Below are positions 42,690 through 51,486 of a DNA stretch of 64,000 nucleotides, piece by piece (positions within the stretch are counted from its first letter, which is position 1; each line of letters opens with the position of its first letter). The notes beneath the pieces are model-generated. The model was not told where the DNA came from. It worked only from the letters and a program-made list of their open reading frames with translations, and searched no databases. The position numbers and the translations under genes are program-made. The stretch is from Streptomyces sp. ISL-96 (GTDB taxonomy: Bacteria; Actinomycetota; Actinomycetes; Streptomycetales; Streptomycetaceae), in the NCBI RefSeq assembly GCF_018614035.1, contig NZ_JAGGPA010000020.1, forward strand, positions 1 through 64,000, written 5' to 3'.

Positions 42690-43541
42690 ATGACATCCGT
42701 GCAGCACGCATTTCGGCAACTTCTCCTTTTCGGGTGGCAGCAGGCGCGCTGCTGCGCCTTCGCGGTCGCGCTCGTGGGTGGTGTGGCCGTATCCGGTCTG
42801 TTGCCGGAGCTTTCCGTGGCGCGCTACGACCTGTTGCTCGGTTACGGAGTACTCCTCACGGTCCTGGCCCGCCGTGTGGGCTGGGACACCGCCCGGGATA
42901 CTGCGGTGATCGCCGCCTGTCATCTCATTGGGCTGCTGTTCGAGCTGGTCAAGGTCCAGTTGGGCTCCTGGAGCTATCCCGAGGACGCCGTCACCAAGTT
43001 TGCCGGCGTGCCGCTGTACGGGGGTTTCCTCTACTCGGCCGTCGGCAGCTACGTCTGCCGGGCGTGGCGGCTCATGTCACTCCAACTCACCGGTTACCGG
43101 CCGCGCGTGATGGTGTCGCTGGCCGCTGCCGTGTACGTCAACTTCTTCAGCCACCACTGGCTGCCTGACGCCCGTTGGGTTCTCGCCGCCCTCATGCTGC
43201 TCGCCACCATCGGAACCTCAGTCGGCTACTCGGTGGGGCAGCGGCGATACCGTATGCCGCTCGCGCTGGGCTTCACCCTCATCGGGTTCTTTCTCTGGGT
43301 CGCGGAAAACGCCGCCACCTGCGTCGGAGCATGGAGCTACCCGAATCAACTCCACGGATGGCAGCCGGTCTCCCCCATGAAGATCGCCGCCTGGGCGCTG
43401 CTGATCAGCGTCACATTCGTCATGGTCGCCGGACGCCGCCGGGCAGCCGAAAGCACCTCTTCGCCGCCTCAGCCTCAGCCGACTGCGTTCACCTCACCAG
43501 CCTCGACCAGCGTTTCCGGCAGGCGGCTGCCGCCGGTGTGA
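42690..43541 (+). CDS. DUF817 family membrane protein
   Basis: The 283-residue protein has about eight hydrophobic helices and the DUF817 pattern: LLLFGWQQARCCAFAVALVG, GLLFELVKVQLGSWSYPEDA, GVPLYGGFLYSAVGSYVCRA, NFFSHHWLPDARWVLAALML and a second WSYP motif near the end (CVGAWSYPNQLHGWQPVSPM). Function is unknown. Conserved Trp-Ser-Tyr-Pro and His-His residues may form a membrane site. ATG 42690 fits the family start; the open frame is longer. A strong bidirectional terminator separates it from the converging VOC gene. Confidence 0.85.
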   Translation: MTSVQHAFRQLLLFGWQQARCCAFAVALVGGVAVSGLLPELSVARYDLLLGYGVLLTVLARRVGWDTARDTAVIAACHLIGLLFELVKVQLGSWSYPEDAVTKFAGVPLYGGFLYSAVGSYVCRAWRLMSLQLTGYRPRVMVSLAAAVYVNFFSHHWLPDARWVLAALMLLATIGTSVGYSVGQRRYRMPLALGFTLIGFFLWVAENAATCVGAWSYPNQLHGWQPVSPMKIAAWALLISVTFVMVAGRRRAAESTSSPPQPQPTAFTSPASTSVSGRRLPPV

Positions 43542-43594
43542 GGCGAGCCCACTGGACCTTTCGTTCCAGAGCGAGAAGACCAGGGCCGAAACGA

Positions 43595-43636
43595 CGGGCG
43601 GGGCGGAAGCCAGGCAGCTGGCTCCCGTCCCGCCCG
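43595..43636. terminator. Bidirectional hairpin terminator
   Basis: A 19-bp stem with one mismatch (and one G-T pair), CGGGCGGG...AGCCAG, loop GCAG, CTGGCT...CCCGCCCG, lies between the convergent DUF817 and VOC genes. Confidence 0.75.
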
Positions 43637-43656
43637 CTACTGCTCTACGCGCCTGG

Positions 43657-44088
43657 TCAGCGTTCCGACAGCTCCGACGGGGCCTCCTGGATCACCCATC
43701 CATTTCCGTCCGGGTCCTCGAAGGACATGAACGAGTTCCAGGTGTCCCCCTTGCCGTCCTCCCAGCCCGTCGCGCCGACGTGGCGGATCGGAGAGACATC
43801 CACGCCTCGGCCCAGCAGCTCCTCGCGGGCCGCCTCGATGTCCGTGACACAGATCTGCAGGCCCTGCAGCGTGCCCGGGGCCATCTCCTTCATACCTGGC
43901 GCCTTCGGCATTCCCTGGAGCATCGCGATCGAACACCGCGAGCCGGGCGGGGTCAGCTGGATGATGCGCATACCGGGGGCGACCTCGTCGTCGAGGTCGA
44001 CCTTGAAGCCGATCTTGTCGGCGTAGAAGTCCTTCGCCCGGTCCATATCGGTGACAGGGACCGGGACGACTTCGAGTGTCCAGTTCAT
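43657..44088 (-). CDS. VOC-family (glyoxalase/bleomycin-resistance fold) protein
   Basis: This 143-residue single-domain protein has the VOC start LEVVPVPVTDMDRAKDFYAD, IGFKVDLDDEVAPGMRIIQL, and the C-terminal FMSFEDPDGNGWVIQEAPSE with the metal-type Glu. Members are dioxygenases, glyoxalases or drug-binding proteins; no substrate can be assigned. ATG 44088 has GAGGAG six bases upstream. A broken gene lies immediately upstream in the same direction. Confidence 0.85.
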   Translation of the reverse strand: MNWTLEVVPVPVTDMDRAKDFYADKIGFKVDLDDEVAPGMRIIQLTPPGSRCSIAMLQGMPKAPGMKEMAPGTLQGLQICVTDIEAAREELLGRGVDVSPIRHVGATGWEDGKGDTWNSFMSFEDPDGNGWVIQEAPSELSER

Positions 44089-44366
44089 GAGAGCCTCCTC
44101 AAAACGCCAGCGGGGCCGGCCGAACGGCTCGCCCTTGGCGAAGCCGACGACCGTACGGGGCACGAACGCAAAACCAGGGCGGGTCCACCGTCGCCCACGA
44201 AGAAGCCGCCGCGCACGTCGAAACGCCAGTCCGGGCCACACTTGTCCCAACGGGCCGGGATCAGTTCCTGCGCCGCTGCGGCAGTACGGGCGAGGTGGGT
44301 CCCATTCGTGGCGATGAGCCGTTCTACCGCGGGAGGCAGCAGAAGCAGCGCAGCAGCCCCGGTCAC
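44089..44366 (-). pseudogene. Remnant, possibly pyridoxamine-oxidase-like
   Basis: Two minus-strand frames show coding character: RWDKCGPDWRFDVRGGFFVG in one, then FAFVPRTVVGFAKGEPFGRP and RWRF in another, ending close to the VOC start. The second motif resembles the C-terminal FAKGE.F.QTRWRF of small PPOX-type proteins. The frames are offset and neither has a good start, so this is a broken gene. The identification is tentative. Confidence 0.3.
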
Positions 44367-44464
44367 CCACTCCCGCAGGCTGTCGGCCAGGGGGCGGTCC
44401 GGGACTGGCGGGACCAGGATGGGTATGTGAGGCCTGTGGCTGCCCGAGAGGGGGCAGGTTGCGG

Positions 44465-46573
44465 ATGAATGAGCAGATACCGGTCAATGAGCTGATCAGC
44501 GGCGCCGCCCAGGACGCCGGAGGGTGGCTGGGTGCCCTGCAGGTCGCGCAGGTGGCCACCAGTGCCGACGGGACGATCGTGCGGTGGAACTACACCGCGC
44601 AGCAACTGCTCGGCTACACCCCGCCGCAAGTGGTGGGGCGGCACATCGCCGACCTTCTGCATCCGGGGGCCGACAGCAGCCTGGGCCGGTCGCTCTGGGA
44701 GACCGCCGCCACGGGGCGCGGGGTGATGGGCACGGTGACGGCGTGGCACCGCGACGGGCACCCACTGGAGCTCGAGATCTGGGCCTGTCCGGTACACAGC
44801 GGGCGGCACGGGGCCTCGGCGGTGCTGGTCTTCGCGGCCGATGCCCACGCGGCGCGCCGTATCCGAGGGTCGTCGGCGGTGTGGGACGGGCTCTTCTCCC
44901 GTTCACCGGTCGGCATCGCCGTCCTCGACACGCATCTGCGGTTCCTGCAGGTCAACCCGGCGCTCGAAGCGATGAACGGCTTCGCGGAGTCCGCACACGT
45001 GGGCCGTCGCCTGGCCGAGTTGCTGCCGGAGGTGAACGCGGGCGAGATGGAGGAGGCGATGCGGCAGGTGCTGGACACCGGGGAGCCGGTCCTTGACCGG
45101 CGGCGTACCGGGCGGACGCCGGCCGATCCGGAGCACGACCGGGTGTGGTCATGCTCGTATGTACGGGTGGAAGATCCCGCCGGCCGGCCGATCGGCGTGA
45201 TCGCCTCCCTGCTCGACATCACTGAGCAGCAGCGGGCCCACACCGAGGCGGAGGCGGGCCGCCGCAGGCTCGCCCTGCTCAGCGAGGCCAGCGTCCGCAT
45301 GGGTGCCAGCCTGGAGCTGGAGCGTACCGCCCAGGAGCTGGCCGGCCTCGCCGTCCCGGACCTGGCCGATGCCGTCACCGTCGACATCCTGGACATCCTT
45401 GCCCGTGGCGACGAGCCCGACATGGGGCTGACCGGCGGCGTCGCGCTGCGGCGCCTGGGCAAGGCCCCGCTGACCGGTTCCAACATCACCGACATCCTGG
45501 CCCCGCTCGGCCGAACCCTCGGCTTCCCCGCAGCCGCCCCGTACACCCAGGCACTCGCCGCCCGCCAGCCGTTCCTGATCGCCCGCCTCGACGAGCGGGC
45601 CATCGCCCCCGCGGCCCGCCACTCCACCGCACCGGCCCAGCTGCTCAAGGCGGGGGTGCACTCGTTCATGATGGTTCCGCTCGTCGCCCGCGACCTGGTC
45701 CTCGGCGTCGCCACCTTCTACCGCACCCGACCCGTCGGCCCCTTCGGATCCGACGACGTCACCCTCGCCGGCGAACTCGCCGCCCGCGCCGCCGTCAGCA
45801 TCGACAACGCGCGTCTATACCACCGTGAGCACGAGACCGCGGTCGTACTCCAGCGCAGCATGCTGCCGCAGCACATCACTCCGCCGCCCGGCATCGAAGT
45901 GGCCCACCGTTACCTGCCCGCCAGCGACGTCAACGAAGTCGGCGGCGACTGGTACGACGTCCTGCATCTCCCCGACGACAAAGCGGCCCTGCTCATCGGC
46001 GACGTCATGGGTCACGGCATCGCCGCGGCCGCGGTCATGGGGCGGCTCTCCGCCACCGTCCGGGCCCTGGCCCGCCTCGACATGCCCGCGACCGAACTGC
46101 TGCACCATCTGGAAGCCACTCTCGCCGACCTGGCCGAGCCGATGCTCGCCACCTTCCTGTACGCCGTCTGCGACCCCACCACAGGCCGCTGCACCATCAC
46201 CCGCGCCGGCCACCCCCCGCCCGCCGCGGCGGAGCCCGACGGCACCGTCCACCTGATCAAGACCCCGCCCGGCGCCCCGCTCGGCGTCGGCGGCATCGAC
46301 TTCACGACCACCGACATCACCCTGCCTCCCGGCAGCATCCTTGTGCTCTACACCGACGGACTGATCGAAGCCCGCGGCCGTGACATCGACGAACGCCTCT
46401 CCGACCTCACCCGCCTGCTCACCGAACCCCAGCGACCGCTCGACCAACTCTGCGACTTGCTGATCACCCGTCTGGTCCCGGCATCCGCCGACGACGACAT
46501 CGCCCTGCTCACCGCCCGCATCGGCAGCACATCCGGCCGCAGCAGCCAGACACCGCCCAATGCCACCGGCTGA
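44465..46573 (+). CDS. PAS-PAS-GAF-PP2C (SpoIIE-type) phosphatase
   Basis: The 702-residue protein contains two PAS domains (QVATSADGTIVRWNYTAQQL and GIAVLDTHLRFLQVNPALEA), a GAF domain (about 250-445, PLVARDLVLGVATFYRTRPV) and a C-terminal SpoIIE/PP2C domain. The phosphatase has the metal-binding acidic residues in EVGGDWYDVLHL, LLIGDVMGHGIAAAAVMG, VLYTDGLIEARG and ADDDIALL. Such proteins are common in Streptomyces and dephosphorylate anti-anti-sigma factors to control sigma factors such as the SigB/F group. No anti-sigma/anti-anti-sigma pair is adjacent. ATG 44465 follows GAGAGGGGGCAGG. It is soluble. Confidence 0.9.
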   Translation: MNEQIPVNELISGAAQDAGGWLGALQVAQVATSADGTIVRWNYTAQQLLGYTPPQVVGRHIADLLHPGADSSLGRSLWETAATGRGVMGTVTAWHRDGHPLELEIWACPVHSGRHGASAVLVFAADAHAARRIRGSSAVWDGLFSRSPVGIAVLDTHLRFLQVNPALEAMNGFAESAHVGRRLAELLPEVNAGEMEEAMRQVLDTGEPVLDRRRTGRTPADPEHDRVWSCSYVRVEDPAGRPIGVIASLLDITEQQRAHTEAEAGRRRLALLSEASVRMGASLELERTAQELAGLAVPDLADAVTVDILDILARGDEPDMGLTGGVALRRLGKAPLTGSNITDILAPLGRTLGFPAAAPYTQALAARQPFLIARLDERAIAPAARHSTAPAQLLKAGVHSFMMVPLVARDLVLGVATFYRTRPVGPFGSDDVTLAGELAARAAVSIDNARLYHREHETAVVLQRSMLPQHITPPPGIEVAHRYLPASDVNEVGGDWYDVLHLPDDKAALLIGDVMGHGIAAAAVMGRLSATVRALARLDMPATELLHHLEATLADLAEPMLATFLYAVCDPTTGRCTITRAGHPPPAAAEPDGTVHLIKTPPGAPLGVGGIDFTTTDITLPPGSILVLYTDGLIEARGRDIDERLSDLTRLLTEPQRPLDQLCDLLITRLVPASADDDIALLTARIGSTSGRSSQTPPNATG

Positions 46574-46813
46574 TGGTCTTCGGATCTTCGGAGCGACAAC
46601 TCCGCGGTGCAGGCGCCTCAGTTGGGCGACCGCGTCCGGGGCGTCGGCGAGCAGGCCCGTGTACAGCGTGTTCACGCAGAGGGCGGCCGCGCAGTTGACG
46701 CCCGCGGTGTACCAAGAAGGGGCGCGGCTCATCGACGGCCGGCAGAGAGGCCGACGGGACCCCCACGGAGCACCTGGTGGTGACCCAGGGCAACAGGGCA
46801 CCGGCGGCACGCT

Positions 46814-47131
46814 GTGGCGGACCGAGGGCGCCGGGCCCAGGTGCCCACCGCCACCCACGCCATCGGTGACGCGGCCGTACGGCATGTCCTCGACACCGTC
46901 GAGAAGGCCCTGGCCACCGGGGACGGCGGGGTACGGCACCGGGTCGAGCAGATCGAGACCGTGCCGGACGACACCCTGCGCCGCATCGGCGAGGAGCGCG
47001 TCGGTCACCGCGCCGATCTGACCGTCTTCGCCGACAACCCTCTGACCACGCCGTCCACCGATCTGCCCCGGCTCCCGGTGCTGCTCACGGTCCTCGACGG
47101 CCGCCCCACCCACCGCGACGCGGGCCTGTGA
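46814..47131 (+). pseudogene. Amidohydrolase (YtcJ-like) 3' remnant
   Basis: The frame contains ATHAIGDAAVRHVLDTVEKA, then HRVEQIETVPDDTLRRIG, then RADLTVFADNPLTTPSTDLP and LLTVLDGRPTHRDAGL. These are pieces of the C-terminal half of a metal-dependent amidohydrolase: the His of THAIGD, the HxxxIE block, and the final strand region. Sequence between the second and third blocks is deleted, and the N-terminus is missing, so it is dead. The rest of 46574-47133 has only a doubtful minus-strand frame (SWYTAGVNCAAALCVNTLYT) that I do not recognise. Confidence 0.55.
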
Positions 47132-47133
47132 CC

Positions 47134-47185
47134 CGACTTGGCGCGACGGACCGGCCCCCTCCCCCCGTAGAGACAGGTGACAGTG
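47134..47185 (+). promoter_or_regulatory. Conserved promoter-like block, copy 1
   Basis: CGACTTGG-CGCGACGGA...CCCTCCCCCCGTAGAG-ACAGGTGACAG matches 49641-49692, upstream of the mce operon, over about 50 bases with few gaps. The CGTAGAG lies 59 bases before the lytic transglycosylase start. The GACGGA/CGTA pairing at the spacing of an ECF promoter suggests control by the sigma factor encoded between the two copies. Confidence 0.6.
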
Positions 47186-47231
47186 TCCGCGCCCCTTCGG
47201 CGCGGCAGCGGGATGGGGAGGGGTCTGACGT

Positions 47232-48401
47232 ATGGCTGGACAGTTGGCCGCGCAGTTGGCAGGACGGTTGTCGGGGCGGATACGCAGAGGTGTTACGGGG
47301 ACGGCGGTCGCGGCGGCGGCCATGGCGGCGCTGACGGGATCGCAGGCGCCGGGTCTCGCGGCGGGCGCCTCCACGCCCGAGGGTGCCAACACATCACCGG
47401 ACCAGGAGATTTCGGGCGATACCCACTACTATCGCGAACTTCCCCCCTTGGGGGTGCGCTACATGGCCGGCCCGTCGGCACAGCCGTCCTCGGGCGGCCC
47501 CGTCGTCGCGGTCGGCCGCGCAACGCTGCCGGGCACGGTCCTCGCCGCGTACCGGAAGGCGGAGGCGGCGCTCGCGCGGAGTGCCCCGGGATGCGATCTG
47601 CGCTGGCAGCTGCTCGCCGCGATCGGTCAGGTGGAGTCCGGTCAGGCGCGCGGCGGTCGGGTGGACGCGGACGGTACGACGTACGCGCCCATCGTCGGTC
47701 CGCAGCTGAACGGCCAGGGGTTCGCCCAGATCCGGGACACCGACGGCGGCGCGTACGACCGTGACACCTCCTACGACCACGCCGTCGGCCCCATGCAGTT
47801 CATCCCGTCCACCTGGGCCAGGTGGGGCGCCGACGGCAACGGCGACGGCAGCACGGACCCCCACAACGTCTACGACGCGGCGCTCGCGGCGGGCCGCTAC
47901 CTGTGCGCGGGCGGGCGCGACCTCTCCCGGGCACAGGACCTCGACCGGGCGATCCTGTCCTACAACCGGTCGCGGGAGTACCTTCGCGTCGTCTTGTCCT
48001 GGTACGGCTACTTCAAGGACGGGCACCATGTGGTGCTGGACGGGAGCGGTGCGGGTGCGGGTTCGGGTTCCGCCTCCGGCTCTGGTTCCGGTTCTGGTAC
48101 GAAGCCGGGCTCGCCCGGCACCGCGCGGAGCAAGCCGGGCGATGCGGGGCCACGTACCGGCGCGACACCCTCACGGCCGGCGTCCGAGCCGCCCTCGTCC
48201 TCGCCCAAGCCCTCCGCGAAGCCCACTCCGAAGCCCGTTCCGAAACCCTCGCCGTCGGACCGGCCCACGGGCGGCGTGAAGCCCGGGGCACCCCTGCCCA
48301 CCCCTCCCGGCACCGACCCCGGAGCCGGCATCGGGCTGCCGGGAGACGGTGAAGGCGTCCTTCCGGACGCGGACAGCGGGACGCTGACCGGCAACGGTTA
48401 G
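47232..48401 (+). CDS. Secreted lytic transglycosylase
   Basis: The 389-residue protein starts with a basic region and signal peptide (RIRRGVTGTAVAAAAMAALT, cleavage near residue 46). It continues with an SLT/MltB-like domain: LAAIGQVESGQARGGRVDAD with the catalytic Glu about 135, and YDHAVGPMQFIPSTWARWGA, DPHNVYDAALAAGRYLCAGG, AILSYNRSREYL. It would cleave peptidoglycan between GlcNAc and MurNAc outside the membrane. The C-terminal 120 residues are a Gly/Ser then Pro/Ser/Lys-rich tail likely spanning the wall. ATG 47232 has GGAGGGG upstream. The promoter block before it recurs at the mce operon. Confidence 0.88.
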   Translation: MAGQLAAQLAGRLSGRIRRGVTGTAVAAAAMAALTGSQAPGLAAGASTPEGANTSPDQEISGDTHYYRELPPLGVRYMAGPSAQPSSGGPVVAVGRATLPGTVLAAYRKAEAALARSAPGCDLRWQLLAAIGQVESGQARGGRVDADGTTYAPIVGPQLNGQGFAQIRDTDGGAYDRDTSYDHAVGPMQFIPSTWARWGADGNGDGSTDPHNVYDAALAAGRYLCAGGRDLSRAQDLDRAILSYNRSREYLRVVLSWYGYFKDGHHVVLDGSGAGAGSGSASGSGSGSGTKPGSPGTARSKPGDAGPRTGATPSRPASEPPSSSPKPSAKPTPKPVPKPSPSDRPTGGVKPGAPLPTPPGTDPGAGIGLPGDGEGVLPDADSGTLTGNG

Positions 48402-48487
48402 GACTCACTCCCGCCGCACCCCTCCACAACTCCGAATACCGGGCGGTAACCTCCGGGCGATCAGGAGTACGCGCGAGGAGGGGCTTC

Positions 48488-49618
48488 ATGACGACGGATA
48501 TGGATCCTTCATACCTGGCGTCGCGACCGGGCGAGGAAGCGGCCCATCTGCGGTGGCAGCACATGTGGGCCCATCGCGAGCAACTGCTCAAGGTGGCGCG
48601 CCGCAGGTCCATGAGCGCGGAGGACGCCGAGGACGCCGTACAGGAAGCGATGCTGCGCGGCGCGCAGCACACGCACCTCGACGACGCACGCATGGGCGCA
48701 TGGCTGACGACGGTGACCATGCGCCTGTGCGTCGACCGGTACCGGCAGGTCCACCGCGAGGCCCAGGTGTCCGGCACCCGCACGCTCACCGCCCCCGGCC
48801 CTGTCCCGGTCGAGGAGGCGGTGTGCGACCGGGCGGAGGCCAGGTGGGTTGCGTACCAGAGCAAGGAACTGCCCGCCCGCCAGGCGGAAGCACTCCGGCT
48901 GAAGTCGGAGGACCGGGACATCGGTCAGATCGCCCGCGAGATGGATCTCAGTTACGAGGCGGTCGAGTCCCTGCTGGCCAGGGCCCGGCGTACGCTCCGC
49001 AACTCCCTGGCCGGCACGCTGGCACTCGGCCTGTGGCTGGTCGGGCGCGGCCGGGATCAAGCGGGTCAGGCGAGTCAGGCGGGCGGGCATGCCCAGGCTC
49101 TGGCCGCAGCGTCCGCCGCGGCGACGTTGGCCGTAGTGGGGCTGATCGTGCCCTTCGCGTACGAGCCGGCTCCGCCGGGGCCTGTGCGGTCCGGCACTTC
49201 GGAGGCGAGGGAGGACGTGGACACGGCGGGTTACTCCGAAAACCCGGCTGCCCGGTCCGTCTCACCGGCCTCTCCGGACTCCTCGGCCTCCCCTGCCTCG
49301 TCCGTTCGCCCCGATGCCGCAGGCTCTGCGGCGCGGAGCGGGGAGGCGTCACCCACGGGGCTCCCGACGCCGTTGCCGGTGGTTCCGGTGCCTGAGGTTC
49401 CGGTGCCGGAGGTTCCGGTGCCGGAGGTGGCTCTGCCGGAAGTCTCGCCGCCGCTGCCGGCCGCCCCGGAGGCACCACGACTCCCGGCCGCACCGCCGCT
49501 TCCCTCGGCGCCACCGCTCCCCGACACCACCGCCGTACCGGACGCCGTCGGAGCCGTTCCCACCGACGCACCCACCGACGTACTGGACGAGGCCCCGCAC
49601 ACCGGCGTACGCCCCTGA
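48488..49618 (+). CDS. ECF sigma factor with transmembrane C-terminal extension
   Basis: Residues 1-175 are an ECF sigma factor: region 2 with EQLLKVARRRSMSAEDAEDA and VQEAMLRGAQHTH, MGAWLTTVTMRLCVDRYRQV, then region 4 with ARQAEALRLKSEDRDIGQIA and MDLSYEAVESLLARARRTLR. After that comes a hydrophobic segment (ALAAASAAATLAVVGLIVPF, about 203-222). An external-looking region rich in Ser, Ala and Pro follows, with PVPEV repeats. The tail has no zinc-finger anti-sigma motif, unlike the ECF52 type. It may tether the sigma factor to the membrane and release it upon a signal. ATG 48488 has GAGGAGG nine bases upstream. Its likely targets include the flanking promoter blocks. Confidence 0.85.
   Translation: MTTDMDPSYLASRPGEEAAHLRWQHMWAHREQLLKVARRRSMSAEDAEDAVQEAMLRGAQHTHLDDARMGAWLTTVTMRLCVDRYRQVHREAQVSGTRTLTAPGPVPVEEAVCDRAEARWVAYQSKELPARQAEALRLKSEDRDIGQIAREMDLSYEAVESLLARARRTLRNSLAGTLALGLWLVGRGRDQAGQASQAGGHAQALAAASAAATLAVVGLIVPFAYEPAPPGPVRSGTSEAREDVDTAGYSENPAARSVSPASPDSSASPASSVRPDAAGSAARSGEASPTGLPTPLPVVPVPEVPVPEVPVPEVALPEVSPPLPAAPEAPRLPAAPPLPSAPPLPDTTAVPDAVGAVPTDAPTDVLDEAPHTGVRP
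49383..49439 (+). repeat. Short tandem repeat encoding PVPEV units
   Basis: A 15-bp unit (about CCGGAGGTTCCGGTG) repeats about three times within the sigma-factor tail, giving PVPEVPVPEVPVPEV. Such proline repeats form stiff extended stalks outside the membrane. Confidence 0.7.
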
Positions 49619-49640
49619 TTTCCGCCCCGTAAAAATTTCT

Positions 49641-49692
49641 CGACTTCTTCGCGACGGATCCGCCGCCCTCCCCCGTAGAGCAGATGTCAGAG
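49641..49692 (+). promoter_or_regulatory. Conserved promoter-like block, copy 2 (mce operon)
   Basis: CGACTTCTTCGCGACGGA...CCCTCCCCCGTAGAG-CAGATGTCAG parallels 47134-47185. CGTAGAG ends 38 bases before the first mce gene. The match covers non-coding bases only, so it is likely a binding site for the same regulator or sigma factor. Confidence 0.6.
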
Positions 49693-49718
49693 CTGCTCCC
49701 CGCTGAAGGGTGAACCGG

Positions 49719-50717
49719 ATGGGTGTCGAGATCTGTGTGGAAGGGTTGACCAAATCCTTCGGCAACCAGGTCATCTGGCAGGACGTCTCACTGACGCTGC
49801 CCGCCGGTGAGGTATCCGTCATGCTCGGCCCCTCGGGTACGGGAAAGTCGGTGTTTCTCAAGACGCTCGTGGGCCTGCTGAAGCCGGAGCGGGGATCGAT
49901 CACGATCGCCGGGCAGGACATCACCAAGCTCCGCGAGCGCGACCTCTACGAGGTGCGCAAGCTCTTCGGTGTGCTGTTCCAGGACGGCGCCCTGTTCGGG
50001 TCGATGAGCCTGTACGACAACATCGCCTTTCCACTGCGCGAGCACACCCGCAAGCCGGAGAGCGAGGTCAGACAGATCGTCCTCGAAAAGATGGACATGG
50101 TCGGTCTGATCGGCGCCGAGGACAAGCTGCCCGGCGAGATATCCGGCGGGATGCGCAAGCGGGCGGGACTGGCGCGGGCGCTGGTGCTCGACCCGGAGAT
50201 CATCCTGTTCGACGAGCCGGACTCCGGGCTCGACCCGGTGCGGGTGGCCTATCTCAACCAGCTGATCGTCGATCTGAACGCGCAGATCGACGCGACCTTC
50301 CTGATCGTCACCCACGACATCGCCTCGGCCCGCCTGGTCCCGGACAACATCGGGCTGCTCTTCCGGCGCGAACTGGTGATGTTCGGGCCGCGCGAGGAAC
50401 TGCTCACCAGCGACGAACCGGTCGTACGGCAGTTCCTCAACGGCCGTATGCAGGGGCCGATCGGGATGGCGGAGGAGAAGGACGCCGCCCAGGTCGAGCA
50501 GGAGCTCGCTGAGCTCAACAGCGGCGACGGCAACGGCACAGGACAGAGCGCGGAGGAAACGTCCGCAACGGTCATGACCCCGCGCCTGCTGCCCAGCCCC
50601 GGCGTCACCCGCCCGCCCCGCTGGCAGGCGATCGCCGAACGCGAGACGGCGCTCCACCAGCCGAAGACGGAGAAGGCGGAGGAGACGGAGAAGAAGAAGG
50701 AGGTGACGGACGCGTGA
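49719..50717 (+). CDS. mceG: Mce transporter ATP-binding protein (MceG/MlaF-like)
   Basis: The 332-residue ATPase energises the Mce lipid importer. Walker A is GPSGTGKSVFLKTLVGLLKP (37-44), signature LPGEISGGMRKRAGLARALV, Walker B IILFDEPDSGLDPVRVAY and H-loop FLIVTHDIASARLVPD. The short PSGTGKS and LFDEPDSGLDP are hallmarks of the MlaF/Mkl type. A polar 90-residue tail follows the ATPase. I chose ATG 49719, eight bases after GAAGGG; an in-frame GTG nine bases earlier would crowd the ribosome binding site. The stop overlaps the first permease start by GTGA. It opens the operon here, unlike mycobacteria where mceG is unlinked. Confidence 0.92.
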   Translation: MGVEICVEGLTKSFGNQVIWQDVSLTLPAGEVSVMLGPSGTGKSVFLKTLVGLLKPERGSITIAGQDITKLRERDLYEVRKLFGVLFQDGALFGSMSLYDNIAFPLREHTRKPESEVRQIVLEKMDMVGLIGAEDKLPGEISGGMRKRAGLARALVLDPEIILFDEPDSGLDPVRVAYLNQLIVDLNAQIDATFLIVTHDIASARLVPDNIGLLFRRELVMFGPREELLTSDEPVVRQFLNGRMQGPIGMAEEKDAAQVEQELAELNSGDGNGTGQSAEETSATVMTPRLLPSPGVTRPPRWQAIAERETALHQPKTEKAEETEKKKEVTDA

Positions 50718-51484
50718 GTCTGTCCCCCACGGGCGCGCTGAAACACTCCGGCAGCCTCTTCGCCATGGCCCTGGACGTCCTCAGGACCCTCCCCCGGCGC
50801 CCCTTCCAGCTCAGGGAATTCATTCAGCAGGCCTGGTTCATCGCCAGCGTCACCATCCTCCCCACCGCCCTCGTCTCCATCCCCTTCGGCGCCGTCATCG
50901 CCCTCCAGATCGGCAGCCTGACCCGGCAGCTCGGCGCCCAGTCCTTCTCCGGCGCCGCCTCCGTGCTCGCCGTACTGCGCGAGGCGTCCCCCATCGTCAC
51001 GGCGCTGCTCATCGCGGGCGCCGGCGGCACCGCGATCTGCGCGGACCTCGGGGCCCGCAAGATCCGCGAGGAGATCGACGCCATGCAGGTGCTCGGCATC
51101 GACCCGATCCACCGCCTGGTCGTGCCCCGCGTACTGGCCACGATGCTCGTGGCGGTCCTCCTCAACGGCCTGGTCTCCGTCGTCGGGGTCGCCGGCGGCT
51201 ACTTCTTCAACGTGATCATGCAGAACGGCACCCCCGGCGCCTATCTGGCCTCCTTCACCACCCTCGCCCAGCTGTCCGACCTGTGGGCGGGCGAACTCAA
51301 GGCGCTGGTCTTCGGGGCCATCGCCGCGATCGTCGCCTCGTACAAGGGCCTGAACGCCAAGGGCGGCCCCAAGGGCGTGGGCGACGCCGTGAACCAGTCC
51401 GTGGTCATCACCTTCATGTTGCTGTTCGTGACGAACTTCGTGATGACCGCCGTGTACTTCCAAATCGTCCCGCAGAGAGGTTAG
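50714..51484 (+). CDS. yrbEA: Mce permease A (YrbE/MlaE family)
   Basis: The 256-residue protein is an MlaE/YrbE permease with five to six helices: WFIASVTILPTALVSIPFGA, ALLIAGAGGTAICADLGARK with the conserved GAGG region, then IREEIDAMQVLGIDPIHRLV and VLATMLVAVLLNGLVSVVGV. MlaE-type proteins form the membrane dimer of Mce transporters that move phospholipids or sterols. GTG 50714 overlaps the ATPase stop. The second permease follows within three bases. Confidence 0.93.
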   Translation: MSLSPTGALKHSGSLFAMALDVLRTLPRRPFQLREFIQQAWFIASVTILPTALVSIPFGAVIALQIGSLTRQLGAQSFSGAASVLAVLREASPIVTALLIAGAGGTAICADLGARKIREEIDAMQVLGIDPIHRLVVPRVLATMLVAVLLNGLVSVVGVAGGYFFNVIMQNGTPGAYLASFTTLAQLSDLWAGELKALVFGAIAAIVASYKGLNAKGGPKGVGDAVNQSVVITFMLLFVTNFVMTAVYFQIVPQRG

Positions 51485-51486
51485 TT

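Noticed and set aside
45815..47392. 525-residue minus-strand frame across the end of the PP2C gene
   Set aside because: Mostly the shadow of the PP2C domain; only a short stretch near 46600-46740 looks protein-like and I cannot place it.
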